Source: Emiliania huxleyi CCMP1516 (lineage: Eukaryota > Haptophyta > Isochrysidales > Noelaerhabdaceae). Taken from it: DNA of 22,364 bases. Below, piece after piece: positions 8,536 through 18,209 of this stretch (positions are counted from its first letter, which is position 1; each line of letters opens with the position of its first letter). The stretch lies in contig NW_005197576.1 in the NCBI RefSeq assembly GCF_000372725.1, positions 506,404 through 528,767 on the forward strand, in the 5' to 3' direction. The position numbers were made by a program, and so were the translations under genes. Below the pieces are notes generated by a model. It had not been told where the DNA came from and did not search any database. It worked only from the letters and a program-made list of their open reading frames with translations.

Positions 8536-9462
8536 TTTCATATGAACTGCACCGCTCCGAGTCGGGGGTGGTGCGGGCGGGAGTAGTGCAGTCCGGCGCA
8601 CCTCCGCCGCGCCGAGCGTGGAGCCCTCCGCCGAGCCGCAGGCTCGCGCCGACGCGCCAGCGGCATCGTACGGGATGACGGTCGCCTCGCCATGTCGATC
8701 TCCGCGCACGCGGCGCGCTCGATCTCCGCGGTCGGCTGCCGCAAAAGCGGCTGGCTCACGACAGCGTTTTGCCGGTTGTCGGGTGGGAGAGTACATGTCG
8801 TCTGGAGTGTGGCGTGTACCTAGTTTTGATCGCGGCAATAAAGCGACCCACTCTTCCCGTGACCTCCGCGCAGCGACGGCTCTTCTCGCACACAGCACGA
8901 CACGCAGCAGAGTGGCGCAGACGGCAAGATTTTTTCGCCTGGCTTTGAGAGCTACGCGGTCAAACCTGGGGGGAACTGACCGCACCATGACGGACGTTCG
9001 AAACCTGCGTGAGCACCTGTGACGGTTCTCGCTCCCTATCGAGCTCTTCTTGCCCTGCACGTCTCTTCCTGTGCGGTTTGCTGTGCCGCCGCAGTCTGAC
9101 TCTGTGTCAAGCACGAGTCCACGGGAAGAGTGGGTCGCTTATTCGTTCGACCGCTTTTATTGCCGCGATCAAAACTAGGTACACGCCACACACCAGACGA
9201 CAAGTACTCTCCCACCCGACAACCGGCAAAACGCTGTCGTAAGCCAGCCGCTTTTGCGGCAGCCGACCGCGGAGATCGAGCGCGCCGCGTGCGCGGAGAT
9301 CGACATGGCGAGGCGACCGTCATCCTGTACGATGCCGCTGGCGCGTCGGCGCGAGCCTGCGGCTCGGTGGAGGGCTCCACGCTCGGCGCGGCGGAGGTGC
9401 GCCGGACTGCACTACTCCCGCCCGCACCACCCCCGACTCGGAGCGGTGCAGTTCATATGAAA
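8536..9462. mobile_element. Foldback element with arms of 326 and 343 bp
   Basis: The left arm 8536..8861 is repeated in inverted orientation as 9120..9462, with a 258-bp unique centre (8862..9119). The arms are nearly identical. Differences include a few substitutions, a 1-nt gap near the GGCTGGCT/AGCCAGCC site, and a 17-nt insertion in the right arm around 9145..9165. The outer ends of both arms read TTTCATATGAACTGCACCGC, which matches part of the neighbouring 66-bp tandem repeat. The left outer end is itself near-palindromic around CATATG (8520..8558). The centre carries only a short open frame, so the element is non-autonomous. High arm identity suggests recent origin or gene conversion. 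Confidence 0.85.
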
Positions 9463-9506
9463 ACCGGGCGGGGGTGTGCATTTCATATGAGGAGGCGTGC
9501 GCTGTC

Positions 9507-9511
9507 ATATG
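9507..9511 (+). repeat. Target-site duplication ATATG (5' side)
   Basis: ATATG directly precedes the 5' LTR and is repeated at 12309..12313 directly after the 3' LTR. It is part of a CATATG palindrome that recurs through the surrounding repeats (8539, 9454, 9484, 9506, 12374). Confidence 0.85.
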
Positions 9512-9686
9512 CGTCTGAACCACACGTGTCCCTCCATTCACACTCTCCCAGTCCTTCCTGGTCTAGTGCCCGTCTTCTCCGCCCGTCGTGCTGAGTTGGG
9601 CTTTCTTCGTCCTTCAGACGTTTCACCTAGAGCAAGCAGGGCGGAACGCCCCTTGGTCCACCCGCCGCCCGGGTGGGGCTTGCACG
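9512..9686 (+). repeat. 5' LTR (175 bp)
   Basis: Identical to 12134..12308 by direct comparison. It starts CGTCTGAACC and ends GGGGCTTGCACG. TTCAGACG at 9613..9620 is the reverse complement of the first eight bases, so the LTR can fold on its own 5' end. At 175 bp it is short for a Copia LTR. Confidence 0.9.
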
Positions 9687-9704
9687 TGGCAGCGACTCGA
9701 CTGG
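9687..9704 (+). other. Candidate primer binding site
   Basis: TGGCAGCGACTCGACTGG starts immediately after the 5' LTR. A TGG start complements the CCA end of a tRNA, as expected for minus-strand priming. I cannot name the tRNA without the host tRNA set. Confidence 0.5.
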
Positions 9705-9753
9705 TCGCGTCAGCCCCTTTGTGAAGCCTGACACGCTATCCACTGCTCAGGCC

Positions 9754-11946
9754 ATGCCTGACACGCCCACCAAAGCCTTGGAGTATTCCGAAATTCGGGA
9801 TCTCCTACATGGCGCTAAACAAGAAACTGATGCGATGGTGACGGAATGCAGTTTCGACCGTGCCGCCGCCCTCGACGGGCTTGCGGCGAACCTGGCCACT
9901 CTTCTCGAGTGGAGCCGACTGCATCACAGCGACGGCATCGGTTTCTTCCTCACTACGAATTGCGCTGTCTACATAGATAACATTGCGCCCACTGTTTGCT
10001 GCACCCAACACGATGCGGTGCGCTGCGCGCGCTACGAGCTGAAGCTGCTCAAGACGCGTGCCTTTGCCGACTTGCTCGAGTTCGTCGCCGATGACGGTCA
10101 GTCACCCACCGCCGATGATTTTGCGCAGGTCGGAACTGTCCACAAGACGGTCTCTGAGAGACAGGCTGCGGTTGTGGCCGAGATCGTCGTCTCCCAACGC
10201 GTCATCAAGCGGATCGACAACCTTGTCACCGAGGCGCTTCTCAAGGCCTTCTTTTCCGACGACGCGCTGCGGGCCATCTACCGCGAGAAGGCCGACAAGG
10301 TCAGTGGCGCTGGTGGCACTTCCGTTGCCCTTTTGGCTGCAATCCGCTCCGACATTGCTGGAGTTCGGCCGAAGCTCCAGAGGATCATCCTCGAGACTGT
10401 CGGCGTCAAGCCTTTTCTGCACATCAACCGAGCCCAAGAGGTCTACACGACCAAGCGCACCGGCAAACGAAAGGCCCGCATCTGCATGGATGGCTCTGGA
10501 CAAGTTTTTGGCACCGACTACAACCAGACCTTCCAGTCGGTCCTACGCATGGACACCCTGCGCGTCCTCCTCAACCTCGCCGCCCGTCGCGGACTACGCA
10601 TGCGGCGCCGCGACCTCGTCGCCGCCTTCCTACAGGGCTCCCTCGAGTGCGGCGAGATCGCCTTCATGTACCAACCAGCCGGACATGTCCATGCCTTCGA
10701 TGAGCACGGCAAGCCCAAGATCTGCGTCCTCCTCAAGCCACTGTACGGCATGAAGCAGGCTGGCCGGCGCTTCCAGCGCGACTTCTACTACTGGCTCACG
10801 CTTCCCCGCGCCGAGGGCGGCGCCGGCCTCATCCAGTCCACGGCTGACCTGAGCGTTTTCTACTACCGCACAGAGCATGACGAGTTCCTGCTCGGGGTCT
10901 ACGTCGATGACCTGATCATGTTTTATCCACCCGACGCCGCCGACGACGACGGCGTGCCCGTTGCCGATAGCATCTACGGGCGCTTCATCGCCGACATGGA
11001 CAAGAACTGGAAATCCGAGGACGAGGGCGAGCTCTCCGACATCCTCAACATCCAGGTCACCAGGCGCCACGACGGCTCCGTCAACGTGTCGCAGGAGCAG
11101 TATGCCCGCCGGTTCGTGGAGCAGTTCCGCGAGAAGCTCATCAATCGCCTACGCGGACCACAACCTGTCCGACACGCCAACATGACGCCGTACACGCCCC
11201 AGCTTGCCGAAAGGGTCCTTGCCGCTTGCGACGATGCTTCCGAACGCGACCCCGCCGACGTCCACCTCAGCCAGTGCTTCTGCGGCGTCGCCAGCTACCT
11301 CGTCACCAACACGCGCTGCGACGGAGCGCTTGCTTTCGGCCTCCTCTGCCGGTGCATGGCCAAGCCCACCGACGATGTTTTTGAGGAGATGTTCTGCTTC
11401 CTCGAGTACTTCCGTGGCGAGCGGGAGGGCGACGACCTTGTCGCCATGAGCGACGCCAGTTGGGAGACGCGCCGGTCCACATCCGGGTGGATCGTCCTCA
11501 TGTGGCAGGCCACCGTACACTGGCGCAGCGTCCAACAGCCCTCCATTGCGCTCTCCTCTTGCCAGTCCGAGATCATGGCTGCTTCTGAGGCTACCAAGGA
11601 CGTCCTGAGCTACCGTCGCCTTAAGGCCGAGCTCGAGTCGTACGTCAAGGACGGCGAGATCGTCACCCCTCCCGAGGCCCCGCCCACCAAGCAGTACTGT
11701 GACAACCAGGCCGCCATTGCCTCAGCCTACAACCCCGAGAACCACGGCAGGCTCAAGCACGTCGAGCGGCGCCACTTCTTCATCCGCGAGGCCATCGAGG
11801 AAGCCAAGATCTGTGTTCCCTTCGTCCGCAGCGACGAGAACCTTGCCGACTTCTTCACGAAGCCGCTCAAACCTCAACGCTTCTTCGAGCTGCGGGACAA
11901 GATCATGAATGTCAAGGAGCCTTCCTCCCAGTCGGATGGGAAGTGA
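9754..11946 (+). CDS. Copia Gag-like / reverse transcriptase / RNase H polyprotein (protease and integrase absent)
   Basis: The product is 730 aa from the ATG at 9754 (MPDTPTKALEYSEIRD). Residues 1 to about 225 are alpha-helical and Gag-like without a zinc knuckle. The Copia reverse transcriptase then follows: TTKRTGKRKARICMDG, G253-TDYNQTF, D287 in DLVAAFLQG, KPLYGMKQAGRRFQRDF, and the catalytic YVDD at 383-386. RNase H has D567 in SDASWETRRSTSGW, E606 in SSCQSEIMAASEA, and D650 in YCDNQAA, followed by HVERRHFFIREAIE and the family-typical NLADFFTKPL near the end. I find no DSGA-type protease and no integrase HHCC or DDE pattern; the Gag-like part joins the RT in frame, consistent with an internal deletion. 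The frame is intact, as expected for a young insertion. Internal ribosome entry or other expression signals are not evident. Confidence 0.92.
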   Translation: MPDTPTKALEYSEIRDLLHGAKQETDAMVTECSFDRAAALDGLAANLATLLEWSRLHHSDGIGFFLTTNCAVYIDNIAPTVCCTQHDAVRCARYELKLLKTRAFADLLEFVADDGQSPTADDFAQVGTVHKTVSERQAAVVAEIVVSQRVIKRIDNLVTEALLKAFFSDDALRAIYREKADKVSGAGGTSVALLAAIRSDIAGVRPKLQRIILETVGVKPFLHINRAQEVYTTKRTGKRKARICMDGSGQVFGTDYNQTFQSVLRMDTLRVLLNLAARRGLRMRRRDLVAAFLQGSLECGEIAFMYQPAGHVHAFDEHGKPKICVLLKPLYGMKQAGRRFQRDFYYWLTLPRAEGGAGLIQSTADLSVFYYRTEHDEFLLGVYVDDLIMFYPPDAADDDGVPVADSIYGRFIADMDKNWKSEDEGELSDILNIQVTRRHDGSVNVSQEQYARRFVEQFREKLINRLRGPQPVRHANMTPYTPQLAERVLAACDDASERDPADVHLSQCFCGVASYLVTNTRCDGALAFGLLCRCMAKPTDDVFEEMFCFLEYFRGEREGDDLVAMSDASWETRRSTSGWIVLMWQATVHWRSVQQPSIALSSCQSEIMAASEATKDVLSYRRLKAELESYVKDGEIVTPPEAPPTKQYCDNQAAIASAYNPENHGRLKHVERRHFFIREAIEEAKICVPFVRSDENLADFFTKPLKPQRFFELRDKIMNVKEPSSQSDGK

Positions 11947-12121
11947 ATCTCCGTCACCGATCCGTCACCGAGACGGAGCGCGGGCGCCGGCCGCGAGCGC
12001 GAACAGTGCCGCCCCGCCCCCACCCGCGAGAGCCATAGACTCTCCAGTGCATGTCATCCAGTCCATGCCCCGTCGAGAGGGACACTCTCCTCTCTATCCA
12101 TGTGAGTGACTCGACTACGTC

Positions 12122-12133
12122 GAGGGGGGGGGA
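12122..12133 (+). other. Polypurine tract
   Basis: GAGGGGGGGGGA lies directly before the 3' LTR. This is the expected position and composition of the plus-strand primer. Confidence 0.8.
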
Positions 12134-12308
12134 CGTCTGAACCACACGTGTCCCTCCATTCACACTCTCCCAGTCCTTCCTGGTCTAGTGCCCGTCTTCT
12201 CCGCCCGTCGTGCTGAGTTGGGCTTTCTTCGTCCTTCAGACGTTTCACCTAGAGCAAGCAGGGCGGAACGCCCCTTGGTCCACCCGCCGCCCGGGTGGGG
12301 CTTGCACG
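12134..12308 (+). repeat. 3' LTR (175 bp)
   Basis: Identical in sequence to the 5' LTR, which implies very recent insertion. It is followed directly by the second ATATG. Confidence 0.9.
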
Positions 12309-12505
12309 ATATGAGGGGGCGTGCACGGGGGCGTGCCCCCGGAGCACCGCCCCCGATCGGGAGTGGTGCAGTTCATATGAGGGGGCGTGCACGGGGGCGT
12401 GCCCCCGGAGCACCGCCCCCGATCGGGAGTGGTGCAGTTCATAGGCGGGGGTGGTGCACGGGGGCGTGCCCCCGGAGCACCGCCCCGGTGTCGGGAGGGG
12501 GCCGG
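12309..12505 (+). repeat. 66-bp tandem repeat, about three units
   Basis: Units start at 12309, 12375 and 12441. The first two are nearly identical: ATATGAGGGGGCGTGCACGG, then GGCGTGCCCCCGGAGCACCG, then CCCCCGATCGGGAGTGGTGC and AGTTC. The third begins ATAGGCGGGG and diverges after about 12485. The unit end matches the outer end of the foldback arms, so both belong to one repeat family that is split by the LTR element. Confidence 0.9.
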
Positions 12506-12895
12506 GGGCGCTTTCCCTGGTGCTGCCTTCCCACGAGAAAAAGAAAGAAAGAAAACAGACAACCCAAGGGAGGGATGGGAGGACGGCACGCCGCCACCAC
12601 ACAGGGATTTTAAGGAGAGGTGTGTGGTGCGCTAGCCGTCGCCCACCCTAGGGAGTCTGCCTCTTCCTATCTCTCTTCGCAGTCTCTCTCCGATTCTCGC
12701 TGCAACCTTCATGCCAGCATGCCACCTCGCGGTCGTCCCACTCTCGTCGTTCTCTCCCTTGTCATTTCCTCCTCTGTCGCGTCGTTCCCTTCTGCCTCGT
12801 CCTGCGACGCCGCCGCCTGCCGGTCCCTTGTTCTCGCGGCTTCTTTCGCCTTCCCACGAGCCCGCCACATCTACAGACTCGAATTCTCCACTTTG
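12506..12895. other. Repeat edge and upstream region of the GT31 gene
   Basis: CTGCCTTCCCACGAG at 12523..12537 is the exact reverse complement of 8423..8437, on the other side of the whole repeat cluster. It is followed by an AAAGAAAG tract. Past the in-frame stop at 12611 the DNA is pyrimidine-rich and probably serves as promoter and 5' leader of the glycosyltransferase. An in-frame ATG at 12719 is an alternative start (see that gene). Confidence 0.5.
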
Positions 12896-14196
12896 ATGTG
12901 GCGGAGGACACATCCATCCTCCCGCTGCGTTGCCCTCTTGCTCGTTACTGCTGGCTGGCTCGCAGGCCGCTCTCTGATCATCGCCAACTCGCCCCCACAT
13001 CACCAACTGCCCGCCGCGGCGGCTACCACGCCGCTTTTGCCACGGCAGTCTTCACCAGCGTCCACCGCGCCAGCAGCTCGCACGCCACGCCCCTCAGCGC
13101 TGTCGTCGCCGCCGTCGCCGCCGGCGCCACAGCAGTCGCTGCCGGACGCTGGGGCGGTGCCGCGGCGGCCCGAGATGGAATGCATGGGGTCAGATGGCGA
13201 GGCTGCGCCTCTCGCAACGCAGGCTCGCTCATACGACCTCATCACGCTCATTCTCTCATCGCAGCAGTCGGGCCTTGCGCCTGAGCAGCGCCGAGTCGCG
13301 GTGCGCCGGGCGTGGGCTCGGGCTGCCGGCAGCCTCGGCCGACCGGCGGGCGAGGCGCGCGACGGCCGCTGCTCGGTGCGCCACTTCTTTGTCCTCGGGG
13401 GCGCCAGGCGCGAGAGGCTGGGCGGCGGCGGCGACCTGCTGTTTCTTCCGGTGGCGGACGACTACCGCAGCCTTTCGCGCAAGGTGCTGGCCGCGTTCGA
13501 GTGGACGGCGCGCTCCGTGGCCTTCAAGTACCTCCTCAAGACGGACGACGACGCGTTCGTCTGCGGCGCGCGGCTCATCTCGCTGCTCGCGCCGCTGCCG
13601 CGTCTCGGCCTCTACCTGGGCGCGCTCACGGCGAACAAGACCGTGGTCACCTCTCGCGCGTCGCCATCGTACGAGCGCTGGTCTGACCCGGAGTACGTGC
13701 GTATCTTCGGCTCGGCGGTGTATGCGCCCTACATGCAGGGCGCGGGCTACGTCCTCTCTGCCGACCTAGTCTCCCTGGCGGCGCGCCATCCCCCCAGCCC
13801 GCAGCCTCTGGACCGCTCGGTGGCTCAGCGGTGGCCGTCGCGCCCTAGGTGCACCACGCGGCCGTCTTGCCCGAGCTGCCGCCGATTGAAGACGCGCTCG
13901 TCGGGAGACTCGTCGCGACCGGCGTGAGGACACGGAGGAACGCGCCGAAGCAGATCCGGTATCGCACGCCGGCCAACCGCGCGAGTGCGGTCTGTGAGCG
14001 AGACACCGAGTTCGTGCTCCTGCACAAGCTAACCCTCGAGGAGCTCGAAGGGTGCGCCGCCACCACTGCTCGCCGCCGCTCGAACCGCTGCCCGCGCGGC
14101 CCGTGCGAGTGTCGTTCCCTCGGGGTCCAGTTGCGGTTGCGACAAACGCTTGTGTCCGCCGAGCCAAGCCGCAACTCAAGCCGACGTCGAGAGTAG
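12896..14196 (+). CDS. GT31-family beta-1,3-galactosyltransferase-like, two exons
   Basis: Exon 1 spans 12896..13768 and exon 2 spans 13849..14196; the product is about 406 aa. The family are Golgi type II membrane enzymes that transfer galactose or N-acetylglucosamine from UDP-sugars in beta-1,3 linkage. From MWRRTHPSSR a short basic tail leads into a hydrophobic anchor (CVALLLVTAGWLAG) and a Pro/Ser/Ala-rich stem. The catalytic part shows RRVAVRRAWA, RHFFVLGGA, ADDYRSLSRKVLAAFEW, the metal-binding DDD at 217-219 (LLKTDDDAFV), YMQGAGYVLSADL and, after the splice, PPIEDALVG, the conserved ED-x-x-VG motif. The motif is out of frame in the unspliced DNA. Removing the 80-nt intron 13769..13848 (GTCTCC...CTAG, phase 0) restores it with the usual spacing. 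An in-frame ATG at 12719 would add 59 residues with a second hydrophobic stretch. Acceptor sugar is unknown. Confidence 0.85.
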
Positions 14197-14513
14197 GCAC
14201 GATACAGGTTGAGCTCCCGTCCGGCCGTCCGCGCGCGTTTCTTTCAGGAAATATTGTTTAATGCAAAACAGCAATGTAATATAATTAACACCACTGGCAA
14301 ACGAGGGAGTCTCTGTAGAGAGATGTGAAGAGACATAGGAAGAGAGACAACTGTGACCCCCGCCGGTCCCCGCGAACTGACAAGGATGTTGACACACAGG
14401 CGATAGCCGGTACACAACGCGACCGGGAATCCTTGCGCCGCCGGCCGCGCGCGAAACCGTTGTGTGTAGCAGACTGCAGCCGCTGAATTCCATCCGGGGC
14501 CGCTCAATGGGCC
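14197..14513. other. Intergenic space between convergent genes
   Basis: This is the shared 3' region of the GT31 gene (plus) and the C48 protease gene (minus). An AT-rich patch at 14248..14290 may hold 3'-end signals. No gene is seen. Confidence 0.5.
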
Positions 14514-15402
14514 TCAACCTTGTTCAGATGCGAGCAACCCCTTGCGCACGCCGCGCCCGATAGCGTTGGCAATGGCCTGCCGCTCGCGTAAATGCGACAC
14601 GCCAAGCTCGCGAAGCTTCGAGAGGAACGCCGGCCGGTCGTGGAGACAGAGCGCGATCGCCACTGCAAGCGTGGTCTTCCGACAAAGCAATCGGCTCGTG
14701 GTCGCTGCCACTTCGCACGCGTCGAGGAGCGCCTCGAGCTCGGGGTCGCGAGGGCCGAGGCCACTCCCATCGTCAAAGACCTCGTCGCCATCCTCGAACA
14801 CGTCAAAGACGACCTCACAGCGCTGCGAGCACAGCCGGCCCACCACCGGCTTGCACGACTCACGCAGCCGCTCTGTGTACGCGTCGATCTCGTCGAGGAG
14901 GAGCGGCGCGTGCGCCTCGGCTGCCGCGCGCCGTGTTGCCTCGGTGTCCTCCCAGCTGAGCCCCTGCACCCCAGGTGGAGAGGCGGGTGGGCCCGAGAGC
15001 GCGGCCGCCACCAAGCCTGCGCCGCGTGCCGCAGTGTGGTCGGCAACCAAGGCTTGCAGATAGGCCACTGCTGTCAGGCCACATACGCAGGGGTCGTGCT
15101 GCATAGGTGCTGGCATGCGCCATATCTCGGTGCGCTCGAGCTCGAGCTCGCAGAGCTCGGTAAGGCGCTCCGCAAGCGCGGCACCGAAAAGGCCAGCGGC
15201 ATCTGCATTGATCTCGACGTCGCCGGACGGGTCATAGTGCTCGACCAAAAACATGCCGTCTCGCCACGACGAGCGGCGCCATGCCACCGCCGACCAGTGG
15301 CCACCCCCGAGAGCCACCTCCGCATCGTCGTTGTCATTGACCAGTGCGATGACCAGCTCTGCTGACTGGAGCCTTGCGCGCATCCCGGCGCACTGTGGCC
15401 CG
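14514..15402 (-). CDS. C48 cysteine protease, SENP8/Den1 (deneddylase)-like, 5' end missing
   Basis: The product is 295 aa from the likely acceptor CTCTTCAG at 15403; the open frame reaches 15488 but contains no ATG before 15383, so an upstream exon is expected. The family cleaves NEDD8 or SUMO from substrates. Catalytic elements are visible: VNDN followed by GGGHWSAVAW (His codon 15297..15299), EHYDPSGD (Asp codon 15231..15233), and PMQHDPCVCGLTAVAYLQAL, in which Gln (15099..15101) and the Cys before Gly (15081..15083) have the six-residue spacing of the Ulp1 fold. The VNDN-GG-HWS and HYD pattern is closest to SENP8. The usual N-terminal W-L-N-D motif was not found upstream. A C-terminal extension of about 190 residues, rich in Glu, Asp and Ala with no recognised domain, is unlike the roughly 210-aa human SENP8. 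The gene is convergent with the GT31 gene. Confidence 0.75.
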
Positions 15403-15578
15403 CTGAAGAGAGCTTCGTACTGCTGGTCGGGACCGTGACGGTGCGGCGCCCGGACATGTTGCAGATGTACCTCCCTACGAACTGACAACTGTCTCTCTCT
15501 GGATGCAGGTTGCCGGAAATCATGTTTACGATCGTGTCGCGGGGACGCAGCACCGGCGCCTACACTTTAGCACAAACT

Positions 15579-15621
15579 CTCGGCCACATCTCGGCTGCAT
15601 CTCGGCTGCATCTTGGCTGAC
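15579..15621 (+). repeat. 11-bp tandem repeat
   Basis: CTCGGCTGCAT is repeated nearly four times, with a diverged first unit (CTCGGCCACAT) and a partial last unit (CTTGGCTGAC). Confidence 0.85.
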
Positions 15622-15947
15622 GTAGGCTCGACCTCTCCTTCAGCTCTGACGCCGACGGCGTGCGTGCCCAACCTCACGGACTGGTAGGACAGTCCTTCTC
15701 CTGGCCGGGCGCTCGCGACGGCATGGTCGATGTCTACCCAAGCGAGGTGCTCCGCCGCTCCCCTCCAGCCAACGCGCCCCCCTGCCGCTGCCGTCGCCAA
15801 TATGGCCTCGCTCTGTGGTAGGGCTTCTTCACGACGAGCGCCCAAGCGGAAGGCGCCATCGAGGTTTGACAGCTTTGGGCCAGCGCTCCTCACCCATGCG
15901 CTGCGCTAACACAGCACAACAACAGCACATGCCATGCACGCACGCAC

Positions 15948-15952
<5 letters not shown>

Positions 15953-16032
<80 letters not shown>
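15953..16032 (+). repeat. (CA)40 microsatellite
   Basis: 80 nt of uninterrupted CA, preceded by imperfect CACG repeats from about 15937. Confidence 0.98.
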
Positions 16033-16033
<1 letters not shown>

Positions 16034-16223
16034 CGGCGCACGCAATCGTCGCGCAGCCCGAGACTTTGCCATTGCGTCGCTGGGTGTAGGGCACCGCCGA
16101 GCAGTACCAGGTTGCGTCGGCGCACGCAACACAGTTCGCCTACTCGCGTTTCGAGGGCGGGGAGCCGTACCCGCAGCGGCTGGCTAGCGGCACGAGCAGC
16201 GCCACGGCTCTATGAGCTCGGAT

Positions 16224-17599
<1,376 letters not shown>

Positions 17600-18209
17600 T
17601 CAACCATCGGGAAGAAGCACCGCGTCGACGACGATGATGTATCCGTTGGTTGCGGCAATCTCTTCTACCATTCTTGCTTTGCCCACCTTCAGCTCGTCCC
17701 CATCGCCCTTGGTCACCTGCGCCCGCACGCCGCGCGCGTGAGAGTGCGCAACCCGCGTCGCCGCTCGCCGTCCGTGCTCCCCTCTCGCGACCCCTGCCCG
17801 AGTCGATGGCTACCGCGCTACGGGTCTCTCGGGACAGTCACCGTGACGGACTGCTGGATCGGCACGCTGTCGCGCGTCGGGAAGCTCCACCCAGCGTAGC
17901 GTCTCAGATCGTCCAGGCCGTATGCCCCCTCGACGATGTGGTTGCTGACGATGTGGGACAGCTCGCCATCGGGTACGAGGGGAAGGCTCAGCACACCTGC
18001 CGGCCGCGCGCAGCGAGGCCGGCTCAGCCAGGCCGGGAGAGCCGAGGGAGGGAGAGGCCGGGCATGTGTCGGGGCGCGGGGCGGGCGCCGCCTTGGTCGA
18101 GGGCCTCGAAGGCAGCATCCGTCGGCGCAAAGAGGGTGAAGAACGGGACCGGCCCGATGCCGCCGCCGAGGACTTCCGCCACAACGCGGAGAAGCCTGGC
18201 GTCGTCGTC
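17600..18209 (-). CDS. Fasciclin (FAS1) domain protein, three exons, 5' end unresolved
   Basis: Exons run 18092..18209, 17842..17996 and 17600..17716, giving one complete FAS1 domain of about 128 residues. FAS1 domains mediate adhesion in secreted or surface proteins. Exon 1 reads RLLRVVAEVLGGGIGP, then the hallmark FFTLFAPTDAAFEALDQ. Exon 2 supplies LSLPLVPDGELSHIVSNHIV, where the usual YHVV motif reads NHIV, and AGWSFPTRDSVPIQQSVT. Exon 3 gives VTKGDGDELKVGKARMVEEI and ATNGYIIVVDAVLLPDG, then TGA. Intron 1 (17997..18091, 95 nt) uses a GC donor (CAAG|GCGGCG, phase 1) and a GGCAG acceptor. Intron 2 (17717..17841, 125 nt) is GTGACT...CAG, phase 0. Upstream of exon 1 the frame closes at a TGA (18216..18218), so a signal-peptide exon must be spliced on or the gene is truncated. 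Exon 1 lies antisense to the start of the FKBP gene. Confidence 0.8.

Larger units (their letters stand above)
9512..12308 (+). mobile_element. Ty1/Copia LTR retrotransposon, internally deleted, recently inserted
   Basis: The element is 2797 bp long. It has two identical 175-bp LTRs (9512..9686 and 12134..12308), a 5-bp ATATG duplication, a TGG-starting primer-binding-site candidate, a purine tract before the 3' LTR, and one long frame. Autonomous Copia elements are usually 4.5 kb or more and encode Gag, protease, integrase, reverse transcriptase and RNase H in that order. Here reverse transcriptase and RNase H are complete-looking, but no protease or integrase motif is present. It therefore looks like a deletion derivative mobilised with factors from other copies. 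The LTR termini are CGT...ACG rather than the usual TG...CA. Confidence 0.9.

Noticed and set aside
8374..9594. Open frames of 114 to 246 codons over the foldback arms
   Set aside because: The same protein-like strings appear in both inverted arms on opposite strands; they are products of the inverted repeat, with no family motif.
9516..9684. LTR edges drawn at conventional TG...CA
   Set aside because: Identity between LTRs extends beyond these edges, and only the wider edges give a matching target duplication.
12309..12505. CRISPR-like array
   Set aside because: The units are directly adjacent 66-bp tandem copies without unique spacers, in a eukaryotic repeat context.
13820..13848. A 29-nt intron (GTGGCT...CTAG) in the GT31 gene
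   Set aside because: It keeps the frame, but is far shorter than the other introns here (68 to 125 nt). The 80-nt alternative 13769..13848 gives the usual spacing between the SADL and ED-x-x-VG motifs.
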